Below are positions 1 to 7,237 of a stretch of DNA of 11,699 bases, one piece after another (positions within the stretch are counted from its first letter, which is position 1; each line of letters opens with the position of its first letter). The stretch covers positions 1 through 11,699 of the forward strand of contig KZ111203.1 of NCBI GenBank assembly GCA_002077045.2. Reading direction: 5' to 3'. The position numbers and the translations under genes are program-made. The notes below the pieces were generated by a model. It ran no database searches and was not told where the DNA came from. It saw only the letters and a list, made by a program, of their open reading frames with translations. Source of the DNA: Rachicladosporium sp. CCFEE 5018. Its lineage: Eukaryota; Ascomycota; Dothideomycetes; Cladosporiales; Cladosporiaceae.

Positions 1-243
1 TTCTCCGGCGAAAAACTTGCCGACAACGTGGAGTGCAGAGAAGCGTAGTATACAACGCTAGAACTCATATACACCATTCGCCTGCTGGATGAACCATCAT
101 TGCCAGAACCTGACCCTTTTGGCGTATCTCGATTTCGTGGCGGATTTGCTATCGGCTGTAGGCTGTTGGTGTTGATATGCCCATAAGTGGCTTCATGCAC
201 CTTTTCTGATTCTTCAGATCCCATCAAGTAGATTCTGGAAGAT
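1..243. other. 3' flank of NAC-beta; no gene seen
   Basis: The sequence downstream of the NAC-beta stop (TAG at 246..244) should hold its 3' UTR. No other coding or RNA feature could be supported before the window edge. Confidence 0.5.
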
Positions 244-955
244 CTACTCGACGTCGCCCTTGGTCTCGAAGTTCTCACCCTCGACCAAATCTGGTATCTC
301 GTCATCATCATCGTCCTTCTTGTCCTCTCCCTCACCGCTCTTCTGCAGGCTCTGGTAGCTCTCTGCGAGTTTGCGCAACGATGCGAGCGAGTCGGGGCCG
401 AGCTGGTTCAAGATACCGGGGACGAGCTCAGTCAGCTCCTTGTCCTCGCCGTTGCCGTAGATCGCAAAGGTGTTCGATGGGACGGATGCGTGGACTGTCT
501 CAATGTCAGCCTTCATGACCTAAAGCTTCACCAGCGCCGTATAAAGGTGCAACATTACCCTTAGGTGCAGAGAAGTGAATGACATTGCCGTCCGCCTTGA
601 ACATGTTGACCTCCTCAATCTGCGTGATGGGTTGCACGTTCATCTTCTTGAGTGCGGCTTGGAGCTTCTTATCATCGGCGCCGGAGTTCCTGGTCACCTT
701 CTTGACCTTCCGTCTCGGTGTTCCCTTTCCGCTGATTCGATCATTAGCTGTCTGATCTCACTTCCAACAATTTCTGCCAATCTCCCGCTCGCCCGATCTC
801 TCTTCCAGCTCTTTGACGCGGAACCGAATAGGGAAAACGTATTTCACATACCCTAGAATTTCGTTAGTACGCTTTCATGAATCTCAATGTCATGTTCCCA
901 GCTACTCACCAATGCGCACTGCATTTTGCATGCGAGCTAGCTTCTCGTGATCCAT
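244..955 (-). CDS. EGD1: Nascent polypeptide-associated complex subunit beta (NAC-beta, EGD1/BTF3 family)
   Basis: Ribosome-associated chaperone subunit. NAC-beta pairs with NAC-alpha at the ribosomal exit tunnel and shields new chains in the cytosol. The model is join(955..910, 852, 731..559, 494..244) on the minus strand, giving 156 residues, normal for fungi. The basic ribosome-binding motif RRKVKK is at residues 22-27. The NAC domain spans about 37-102 and includes KKLQAALKKMNVQP and EEVNMFKADGNVIHF. The tail is acidic (DDDDDEIPDLVEGENF). Intron 3 (558..495) has GTAATG, CTGAC and ACAG, and its removal restores APKVHASVPSNTF. The first two introns (909..853 and 851..732) leave a single G at 852 as an exon, which restores the conserved RIGGKGT. 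A simpler one-intron alternative (909..748) is in frame but inserts ANDRIS in place of the second glycine region. The ATG at 955 has A at -3 and begins MDHEKLARMQ, as in homologues. Family identity is certain; the 5' splicing is inferred. Confidence 0.95.
732..909 (-). other. Two adjacent introns separated by an apparent 1-nt exon in NAC-beta
   Basis: On the minus strand, intron 1 (909..853, 57 nt) starts GTGAGT, carries a perfect TACTAAC branch site and ends TCTAG. One G (852) follows, and then a second donor GTATGT begins intron 2 (851..732, 120 nt), which has GCTAAT near its end and finishes in CAG. Joining ATT-G + G + C-GGA reads Ile-Gly-Gly, exactly the family consensus. Skipping the G shifts the frame. 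A distal-acceptor alternative at 750..748 also keeps frame, but it has a poorer branch site and breaks the conserved IGGKGT. This resembles the spliceosomal twin introns described in fungi. Confidence 0.7.
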
Positions 956-1598
956 GATGGCGGTGAAGTGGGATGAAGCTTGCCGGATCGAAGCACTGTA
1001 GTATACGAAGAGAATGAGGATATGACTGTCTCACTTTCTACGGCCGCAAGTTCATCGACAGCACGAGGAAGTATCGTGGTCAAAGGCGGTCGCGAGAATC
1101 GAAGTTCACAAAGTCTTGGCATCAACTTTACGAATTCTGACAAGCACCTCGGGGTTTCATGCGTGACTTGAGATCTCAACCTTTCCGTGGCAACATACCC
1201 AAGATACGGATCACCAAATTGTATCACACGATGAACCGCCGTGCATCAGCTTGGCCACAGTCTATAAGCACGTCGCGAAGCAGCGCAGCTTCGAACTACC
1301 TATGGCTGAAGTCTGTTCGCGATCTACGCGAGTACCGTGTGACGGTATGGGACAGACTTGCAAGACTGAGTTTCTCATTGAGCACAGCAGTCTATTGTCC
1401 TCGGTCGAAGCCTTGCATAAGTAAAATACCTGTACTCATCGCTCGCAGCGCATTCATTGCTGCTCCAACCAATACTTCACTAAATCAAAATCTGTTGCTT
1501 TACTCTCCCGATAGATGGATTCATGATTCTACTACCAATGTCAGGTCCTTGGAACTCGCCCGAGCAATACACTGCACTCTGACTCACGGGGCGAACGG
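956..1598. other. Intergenic region upstream of NAC-beta; no gene recognised
   Basis: About 640 bp between the NAC-beta start and the stop of the small MGCFLS protein, both on the minus strand. It should contain the NAC-beta 5' UTR and promoter and the 3' UTR of the small gene. A plus-strand frame of 148 codons starts at 1159, but it has no recognisable domain, no supporting start context and a random-looking Arg/Ser-rich composition, so I do not call it. No tRNA, repeat or clear promoter motif was seen. Confidence 0.6.
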
Positions 1599-1787
1599 TC
1601 AATGACCACTGTCGTCTCCAAACTTCTTGCCAGCCAGTGACAGGGCCTCAGTCTTCTCAACCTGACGACGCCGACGTTTCTCGATCACCTTAACCAAGGT
1701 TGACGGTTGGGTGACCATCCTTGGGGGATTCGTCGCACGACCATGTTCGTCGTGTTCATACACAGGCGCGGACAAGAAGCAGCCCAT
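1599..1787 (-). CDS. Small hypothetical protein with N-terminal MGCxxS lipidation motif
   Basis: A 62-residue intronless frame ending in TGA at 1601..1599. I do not recognise a named family. The N-terminus MGCFLSAP fits the myristoylation consensus MGxxxS/T, with Cys3 next to Gly2 as a possible palmitoylation site, so dual lipidation and membrane anchoring are plausible inferences. The middle is polar (HDEHGRAT). A basic stretch, KVIEKRRRRQVEK at about residues 33-45, could help bind acidic lipids. The C-terminus is LAGKKFGDDSGH. There is no transmembrane segment or signal peptide. The start has a favourable context (CACATCATGG) after an A/C-rich leader, as expected of a fungal 5' UTR. Coding status rests on this motif and context only; a chance frame of this length is possible. 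Confidence 0.5.
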   Translation of the reverse strand: MGCFLSAPVYEHDEHGRATNPPRMVTQPSTLVKVIEKRRRRQVEKTEALSLAGKKFGDDSGH

Positions 1788-2285
1788 GATGTGTGGTTGA
1801 TGAGATGTGTATAATGTTTTTGCTGTCTAATGGACATGTAGGTGAGATTGGGCAAAACGGCGCAGCGTGCCAACTATTTGATCGCTCGCGCGGTATACAC
1901 TCGTATTGAGGCGCAGTGCATGTGGTCAGGGTGTCAAGTGACTGCTACTAGATGAGCGAAGACGGAAACTTACAGTATCAAGTGTCAAACCTACGCCTTG
2001 GTGATGAAGCATAAGCGTGCATTATCGGCGGCATCCTTCCACATCTGCGCCACTACATTACAACACAACACCTTGGACGTTAGCACGAGACATCGTGGTG
2101 ATAGATGAGAGAGTTGGATAGACTCGAGGGAGACCGCGCTGTAAAGCGATCTTGCCGTTGGTCGTAGAGTCTTTAACTATGTCCGCTATCAACCAGTCAG
2201 GCACTGTGATTGTCGGCCAGACTTCCTACAGCAGACGTCACTGGACCAAGTCTAAGTTCTAACACCTTATGACAGGCTATAGCCT
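1788..2285. other. Intergenic region between small MGC gene and TPP-enzyme gene; nothing recognised
   Basis: Roughly 500 bp holding the promoter of the small minus-strand gene and the 3' UTR of the thiamine-diphosphate enzyme. I looked for tRNA-like T-arm sequence, repeats and further exons on both strands and saw none I could support. Confidence 0.6.
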
Positions 2286-4293
2286 TCATCCAACTGTAAC
2301 AGCCCTCCCTCCCCCAAACTTCCCCTCCGGCCCTTCAAGCTGCGCTTCCAGCACTGCACATACACCGCTCTCCACAGCTTTCCGTGCCTCAGGCAGTAGC
2401 TTCGCCAACTCCTCAACAGTCCCAGCAACGCCAGTCCAGCACTTGCCTCCACTAGCAGCCTTCGCAATACCCGGATAGTCCGGCGTAGGCGCAAAGCTGA
2501 TATTCAGATCCTCATTCGTGGCCTTGGAGCCCGCACCATCGGGGTGGACTAGTAGTAGTGACTTTCGAGGGGCGTTCCAACCTAGTTCTCATGTCAGTCG
2601 ACCATTCTCAGAAACGCAGGCGTCTTGCATGACGGAGAACTTACCCTTGTTGTTCAGCACTATCGTCAACACCGGTATCCCATACCTCTGCGCAATCCAA
2701 TACACACTTCCCGGCACACTGAACAAATACGTCCCATCGCCCACGACCTGACACACAAATTTGCCCTTTCCCTTGCCCCCAGCCAGAACATCACTAGCAA
2801 GCTTGATCCCCAACGCGCCGCCGCCAGACCACCCCAAGCCGCCGCCGCCACAGTTGATCCAGCTCCCGGGTAGTGTCGCTTGGATCTGATCTGCGACGAA
2901 TGCTGTGTTCGTCACTGCTTCCACAGCCCAGATAGTATCCTGCGGCAGCGCTTTGCGGACTTCGGACATTAGGTATGAGCAAGCAAATGTGCCGTTCTCT
3001 GCGGGTTTGGCCTGGGATTTGATGAGATCAACGCGCGCAATGTGCTTCTCTTGCAGCGCAGTCCAGCGGTCGGCGAAGACTTTCGACTCGATCTTCGCGC
3101 TAAGCTTGGACGTTATATAGGCAGTGGTTTGCATTATGGCAGTCTCAGCGTCGGCTTTATACCGTGCTAGGGCGGGGATGTAGAAGACTGGCATCTGCTG
3201 TTTCAGCGGATCGACGTCGATGTGTATGATCTTCGCGGAAGCTTTGGGTTTGCATTGGGTCGGTATCCAGGGGACGTCTACGTCGAGACAGAGGATCACG
3301 TCAGCCGTTCTGATGCTTTCTTCCACGCCGTAGCGGAGCCCGAGCCAGGCTGGGTGGTTCGCGGGGAAGCACATGTCGCTGCCACCGGTGTCTAGTACCC
3401 GTAACCCCTTCACCGCGTCCGCGAGTGCGACTAGTGCCCCAACAGCAGCATGATTTCGTCCAGAGTACCCGGTGATCAACAGCGGCTCCTCAGCCTCGAC
3501 CAACATCTCCGCAATCGACTGCACTTGTTTCGGACTCAATCCTCCAAGCTCAATCGGCTTCCAGTGCTCCTGCTCCAACTTATAGGGTTCAATATCCTCC
3601 TCCATCGCCTCCCTCGCCCCAAGCAAATACACCGGTCCCCTCGGCTCGCTCTTCGCAAAACTCAGCGCCCGATTGACCAGCTGCTTCACATTCCGTCCCC
3701 GCTTGATCTCCCCCGTATACCGGCAATACTGACTCACAATCTGCTTCTGATCCGGCACATCCTGGATCCAATGGATATACTCCGTCCTGCTCCCCCGATA
3801 CTCGCCTTCGATCGTATACGGACTCAAGCCCGCGAAGATGAGCACGGGCGCGCGGCCGCAGGAGGCATTGTGGACTGCGGCGCCGAGACCTTGCGTGCCG
3901 ACGTCGACGTGGACGATCACGCATTGGGGGGTGTTGGTCAGGCGAGCGTAGCCGTCGGCCATGGAGAGGGCGACCATTTCGTTTGGGCAGGTTATGATTC
4001 GCGGGAAGGTGGAGGGGGTTTCCGTTTGGCCTTTTACTATGGCTTCGATTATGGAGGGGTGGTCGCTGCCGAGATTGACGAAGACGTGGGTCACGCCGGC
4101 CTTGGAGGGAGTCGGTTAGTGAAGGGTGGGAATGGTGATTGCAGGGAGGGTTGGCGGACCTCCCATAGTGCTTCGAAGAAGGCGAAGGACGCTGTGTATA
4201 GTCTGTGTCTCGAGATTAGCAAGTCGTGGTGGATATGCTGAATAGGTGTGCTCACGGCTTGCTGCCATTGGATGTCCCATTGGTGGTCGCCAT
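2286..4293 (-). CDS. Thiamine-diphosphate-dependent enzyme, acetolactate synthase / benzoylformate decarboxylase-like
   Basis: Model join(4293..4256, 4202..4160, 4100..2645, 2581..2286), 610 residues, usual for this superfamily. These enzymes use ThDP and a divalent metal for 2-oxoacid decarboxylation or carboligation; the substrate here cannot be read from sequence. The N-terminal Pyr domain (about 18-190) has FVNLGSDHPS, the cofactor-activating Glu at about residue 68 in CPNEMVALSMADGYAR, and VGTQGLGAAVHNA. A central DHS-like domain follows (about 210-360). The C-terminal PP domain carries the metal-binding GDG (about 481-483) through LNN (509-511). The last intron (2644..2582, CTGAC, TAG) splits the Gly before WNAPRKS, a typical continuation. 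Exons 1 and 2 are 38 and 43 nt. Intron 2 has an unusual donor, GTCCGC, but CTAAC and CCAAG fit and yield FFEALWEAGVTHVF. The ATG at 4293 has A at -3. No targeting peptide is obvious, so a cytosolic location is more likely than mitochondrial acetolactate synthase. Confidence 0.92.
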
Positions 4294-4306
4294 CTTGCTG
4301 CTCCCG

Positions 4307-4314
4307 TCACGTGA
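4307..4314. promoter_or_regulatory. Palindromic CACGTG (E-box/Cbf1-type) site, TCACGTGA
   Basis: A perfect 8-bp palindrome only 14 bp upstream of the TPP-enzyme ATG, so it lies in the 5' UTR or core promoter. CACGTG is the known core of fungal bHLH factors such as Cbf1 and Pho4. Another CACGTG followed by AC lies at 4645-4650 in the same region, and one at 7095-7100 between the HET and SERINC 3' ends. Function is inferred from motif identity only. Confidence 0.4.
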
Positions 4315-4470
4315 ACAAGCTATACATTCAATGGTCTTCGTATAAAGGCCGTCTCAAGCACGCACGGTTGTAGGTGATGGGAGCTGGAGAGCGTGAAGCA
4401 GGAGAAAGACAGATGTCGAGTAGTACTTGGCCTGAGATCCGGAGAGCTACTGTGCAGAGTCGCGTTCCTA

Positions 4471-4480
4471 TGCCGACGTG
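4471..4480 (+). promoter_or_regulatory. TGCCGACRTG motif, copy 1
   Basis: First of four copies of a 10-bp word found only in the two intergenic regions. It is embedded in the 12-bp direct repeat TATGCCGACGTG, whose second copy starts 198 bp downstream. No known factor is assigned. Confidence 0.35.
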
Positions 4481-4668
4481 AGAACCGAAGCCGGGTGTCG
4501 TTCAGACCAAGAGCCGACATGGACTCGCAGCTGGTGATGAAATGTCTCCGTACCCCGCAGAGTGGATGGACCACCCATTAGCGGAACTGGTCCCGCTGCA
4601 ATACTGGATGAGTCGTGATCCGGCACTGGAAACCTCTCGTACGCCACGTGACAGCGCGTTCGAGGGTA

Positions 4669-4678
4669 TGCCGACGTG
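4669..4678 (+). promoter_or_regulatory. TGCCGACRTG motif, copy 2
   Basis: Second copy, identical over 12 bp (4667-4678) to the first and in the same orientation, within the TPP-enzyme/HET divergent region. It lies 17 bp after a CACGTG core. Role unknown. Confidence 0.35.
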
Positions 4679-5028
4679 GGTGCACTCAATGGGGGGCGAT
4701 GCGTCAGTGTGTCAGCGCATTGAGACCCGCGGACACGACCTCGTATGAACCCTGTGTGCCAAAATGCCTGACATGCGCCAGTTGATGAATCAGAAGCCCC
4801 TGTCTCAAGAGGACTCGCGACTGACCGTGCAGACAGGTATGAAGAAATTACGGCTGATCAAAGTGTAGGCCTGAGGGATCGTGCGTTCGACAGGATCTCA
4901 TGAGGTAGGCACCCACTGAACGTTTACCATCCCCAGACGCGTCGACGCTTGCACAGCCCCCCGCGAGGCCGCGAGGGCATCTTGGGCATGCACATCTTTG
5001 ACTTGCCCTGGAGCTATCTTGCGCAACT

Positions 5029-7071
5029 ATGGCACTGCATAGAGACTGGAAGGATCTTGAAGACACGATGTACAAACGTCGTGTACGACGAAGCGATGCC
5101 CGGGCGCTTGAACCACCCAAACCCCTTCCACCCTATGCGGCACGCTTTCGTGACTTGGCGGTGTGGGTTTTCTGTCGCGTCCAAGCCACTGGACGCATCA
5201 GGAGGATACATTGTCAGTACAGAGAGGCTCGAATTCGCCGATATGCATCAGCGGGCAGGCCAAAGCGAATCTTTAACCATCAATATCTGTCCGAGGCAGA
5301 TCGGCTGGAAGCAAGTCTCCCGCCTGTTCGACCGTGCCAGGACCCTTCTAGCAATGATCCAAGATCGCGCGGCGTCAGACCCAGCTACCAGTCTCTAGAG
5401 TCTGGCTCCTTCCGCTACCTGGAACTCGAGTGTGGCCAAAGAGATGATCCACTTGTGGTGAGACTTATCCCGTGTCTGCTTGAGAACGCCCCGGCATTCG
5501 AAGCTATCTCGTACCACTGGGATGTACACGCGCCTCCGGAACTCGTGCACTATGATGGCGTCGCCGTCAACGTGAGCGGTACGATATCTTCACTGCTATA
5601 TCAGCTGCGATGTAAAAATAAGCCCAGGAAACTGTGGATCGATGAAATGTGTATCAATCAGCAGGACGTCGACGAGGTCACGAGCCAGGTCAAGCAAATG
5701 GGTCGCATCTATGCGACTGCCAGAGGTGTCATTATCTGGTTAGGTGACGCTGATGGCAGTACTTCAGAGGCGTACAACATGATCGAGTCATTGTATGCGG
5801 TGCTCGAGGCAGCGCAGTCTCCATGCCGACCTCTTTGGGAAGCTTCACTCAAGACGCTCCGTCACCACGGATTTCCTGGTCCTCGAGATAGTCGATGGCC
5901 AATGTTTGACGCCTTGCTGCGTCGAAGGTGGTACTCTAGGACTTGGATCTTGCAAGAAGTCGCTCTGAACGACAATGTGGTGCTGCAATGTGGGCAGTAC
6001 TCGTGTGAGTGGGTAAAGCTAGCGTCTATCGTGTTGGCGATGACTTCCGACTCGAACGAGCGTGCTATCGTCGACCTGGCCATCAGCAGTGCCTTCAAGG
6101 TAGCGCAGGTGAACATGCGAGAGTATTTCGACACACCCTCGGAACTGCTTGATCTCCTCTCTACCACCCTCGTTAGCGCGGTGAGCGATCCCCGCGATAA
6201 GGTCTACGCGATCGTGGGGCTTTCAGACGACGAAGATAAGTTCATCGAGATGATTGACTATAAGAAATCAGTTGCTGATGTCTATCTTGACGTTGCTGAG
6301 TATTATCTCACGCACGGCGTCCTGGACTTGCTGAATTTCGCTGGCGACCACGCGTGGTATAACGAGCGATCGCTGCCGTCCTGGGTACCGGATTGGTCAA
6401 ACAGCACCAAGCCTTTCACGTTCATAACGCGACCCAAGATCGGGAATTCTGTCCAGCTCTCTCACCCATTATTGTCAGCGGATCGGCGTAAGCTCACCGT
6501 TGAAGCACTGAGAGTCGATAACGTCAGCGCCGGAGGCCGTCGTCTGCCGCTCTCATTCTCAGAAAGGCAGCTGAGCGTCGTACCCATGGTCTATTGGCTT
6601 TCCCAATGGCAGCATCTCGCTCAGAGAGCCGCCAAGCATCCTACCGGCGAAGAGATGATCGAGATCTTCGCCCGCACTCTGATAGCAGACAGCCGGCCCG
6701 AGCTAGACGCCAAGGCCACGCTTGCGACGTTCAAAGCGCATCAAGCACTATGGCGAACAGTATTAGATTTCAGCGCAGACAGGCTGACCGATGGCAACGT
6801 CGATAGCGATATCTTCGCGTTCCACGAACGCATGCGATGGATCTGTCGCAAGAGAAGCTTTTTCGTGACCCCTAAAGGATATATGGGTCTTGGACCATGG
6901 CTTCTGCGGCCAGGGGACGAGATTTGGAGATTCTGTGGGGCTCAGACACCTTTCGCGTTGCGGCGCAAGGGCAAGCAGTACGAGCTTATCGGTGAGGTCT
7001 TCGTGTATGGCTTGATGGGTAATCAGAGCCCGGATGATGGGGAGGCTCTGCAGAACATCGAGCTAATTTGA
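5029..7071 (+). CDS. Heterokaryon incompatibility (HET) domain protein
   Basis: A 680-residue frame without an intron. HET domains act in non-self recognition after hyphal fusion and can trigger cell death. The domain runs about 155-311: FEAISYHWD (motif 1, usually SYxWG), LWIDEMCINQQDVDEV with QVKQMGRIYATARGVIIWLG (motif 2), and RRRWYSRTWILQEV (motif 3). Further features common to long HET proteins follow: DPRDKVYAIVGLSDD, LPSWVPDWS, and a C-terminal AQTPFALRRKG with YELIGEVFVYGLMG. No NACHT, WD40 or ankyrin region is present, so this is a stand-alone HET protein. The first 120 residues are Arg-rich and unlike family members, which usually begin shortly before the segment corresponding to YQSLESGSFRYLEL. 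The ATG at 5029 (A at -3, G at +4) is the first in frame, but a missed 5' intron or a later start is possible. Unlike its neighbours, the gene shows no strong C/G skew blocks. Confidence 0.9.
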   Translation: MALHRDWKDLEDTMYKRRVRRSDARALEPPKPLPPYAARFRDLAVWVFCRVQATGRIRRIHCQYREARIRRYASAGRPKRIFNHQYLSEADRLEASLPPVRPCQDPSSNDPRSRGVRPSYQSLESGSFRYLELECGQRDDPLVVRLIPCLLENAPAFEAISYHWDVHAPPELVHYDGVAVNVSGTISSLLYQLRCKNKPRKLWIDEMCINQQDVDEVTSQVKQMGRIYATARGVIIWLGDADGSTSEAYNMIESLYAVLEAAQSPCRPLWEASLKTLRHHGFPGPRDSRWPMFDALLRRRWYSRTWILQEVALNDNVVLQCGQYSCEWVKLASIVLAMTSDSNERAIVDLAISSAFKVAQVNMREYFDTPSELLDLLSTTLVSAVSDPRDKVYAIVGLSDDEDKFIEMIDYKKSVADVYLDVAEYYLTHGVLDLLNFAGDHAWYNERSLPSWVPDWSNSTKPFTFITRPKIGNSVQLSHPLLSADRRKLTVEALRVDNVSAGGRRLPLSFSERQLSVVPMVYWLSQWQHLAQRAAKHPTGEEMIEIFARTLIADSRPELDAKATLATFKAHQALWRTVLDFSADRLTDGNVDSDIFAFHERMRWICRKRSFFVTPKGYMGLGPWLLRPGDEIWRFCGAQTPFALRRKGKQYELIGEVFVYGLMGNQSPDDGEALQNIELI

Positions 7072-7237
7072 CGTTCTCAAGCCAGAAACCTGAGCACGTG
7101 ATCAAGGTAAGTTGCATCTATGCCTTAGACGGCAAGCCGTCAATTTGCCCTGGGTAGATGTGGTTCGGAATGAGACGTCGTCAGGTTGAGAGCAACGAAG
7201 AACTGTCTGCGTACATGCATAAATATCATACAGCATA
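7072..7237. other. Convergent 3' region between HET and SERINC genes
   Basis: 166 bp between two stop codons that face each other, so it must hold both polyadenylation regions. It includes a CACGTGAT at 7095-7102. No hairpin or additional gene was seen. Confidence 0.5.

Larger units (their letters stand above)
4294..5028. other. Divergent intergenic region between TPP-enzyme and HET genes
   Basis: About 735 bp driving the two genes outward. It contains two CACGTG cores (4308-4313 and 4645-4650), two copies of TATGCCGACGTG (4469-4480 and 4667-4678) and a TATAAAGG on the plus strand at 4341-4348. A 35-codon frame (4764-4868) with a good AAAATG start could be an upstream ORF or a lost first exon of the HET gene, but its best donor (G|GTATGA) finds no acceptor that joins cleanly to the HET frame. 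Short frames elsewhere have no recognisable content. Confidence 0.6.

Noticed and set aside
1159..1605. 148-codon plus-strand open frame between NAC-beta and the small MGC gene
   Set aside because: No domain, no low-complexity or membrane signature, and Arg/Ser-rich composition as in random frames. It also overlaps the end of the more plausible small gene.
3450..4241. 263-codon plus-strand open frame antisense to the TPP enzyme
   Set aside because: It lies opposite a well-supported conserved gene, has no recognisable domain, and runs straight through that gene's first introns. It is a shadow of the GC-rich coding strand.
4265..4283. CCAAT-box sequences on the minus strand before the TPP enzyme
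   Set aside because: They fall within coding exon 1 (Asn-Gly codons) downstream of the ATG, so they are not promoter CCAAT boxes.
4764..4868. 35-codon frame with good start context upstream of the HET gene, considered as its first exon
   Set aside because: Its G|GTATGA donor can pair in phase with the acceptor after 4936, but that frame meets a TGA near 4999 before reaching the HET ORF. It may be an upstream ORF, but nothing shows this.
4949..5398. 149-codon plus frame overlapping the start of the HET gene
   Set aside because: It has no recognisable similarity and ends in a stop before the HET domain. Only the other frame continues into conserved sequence.
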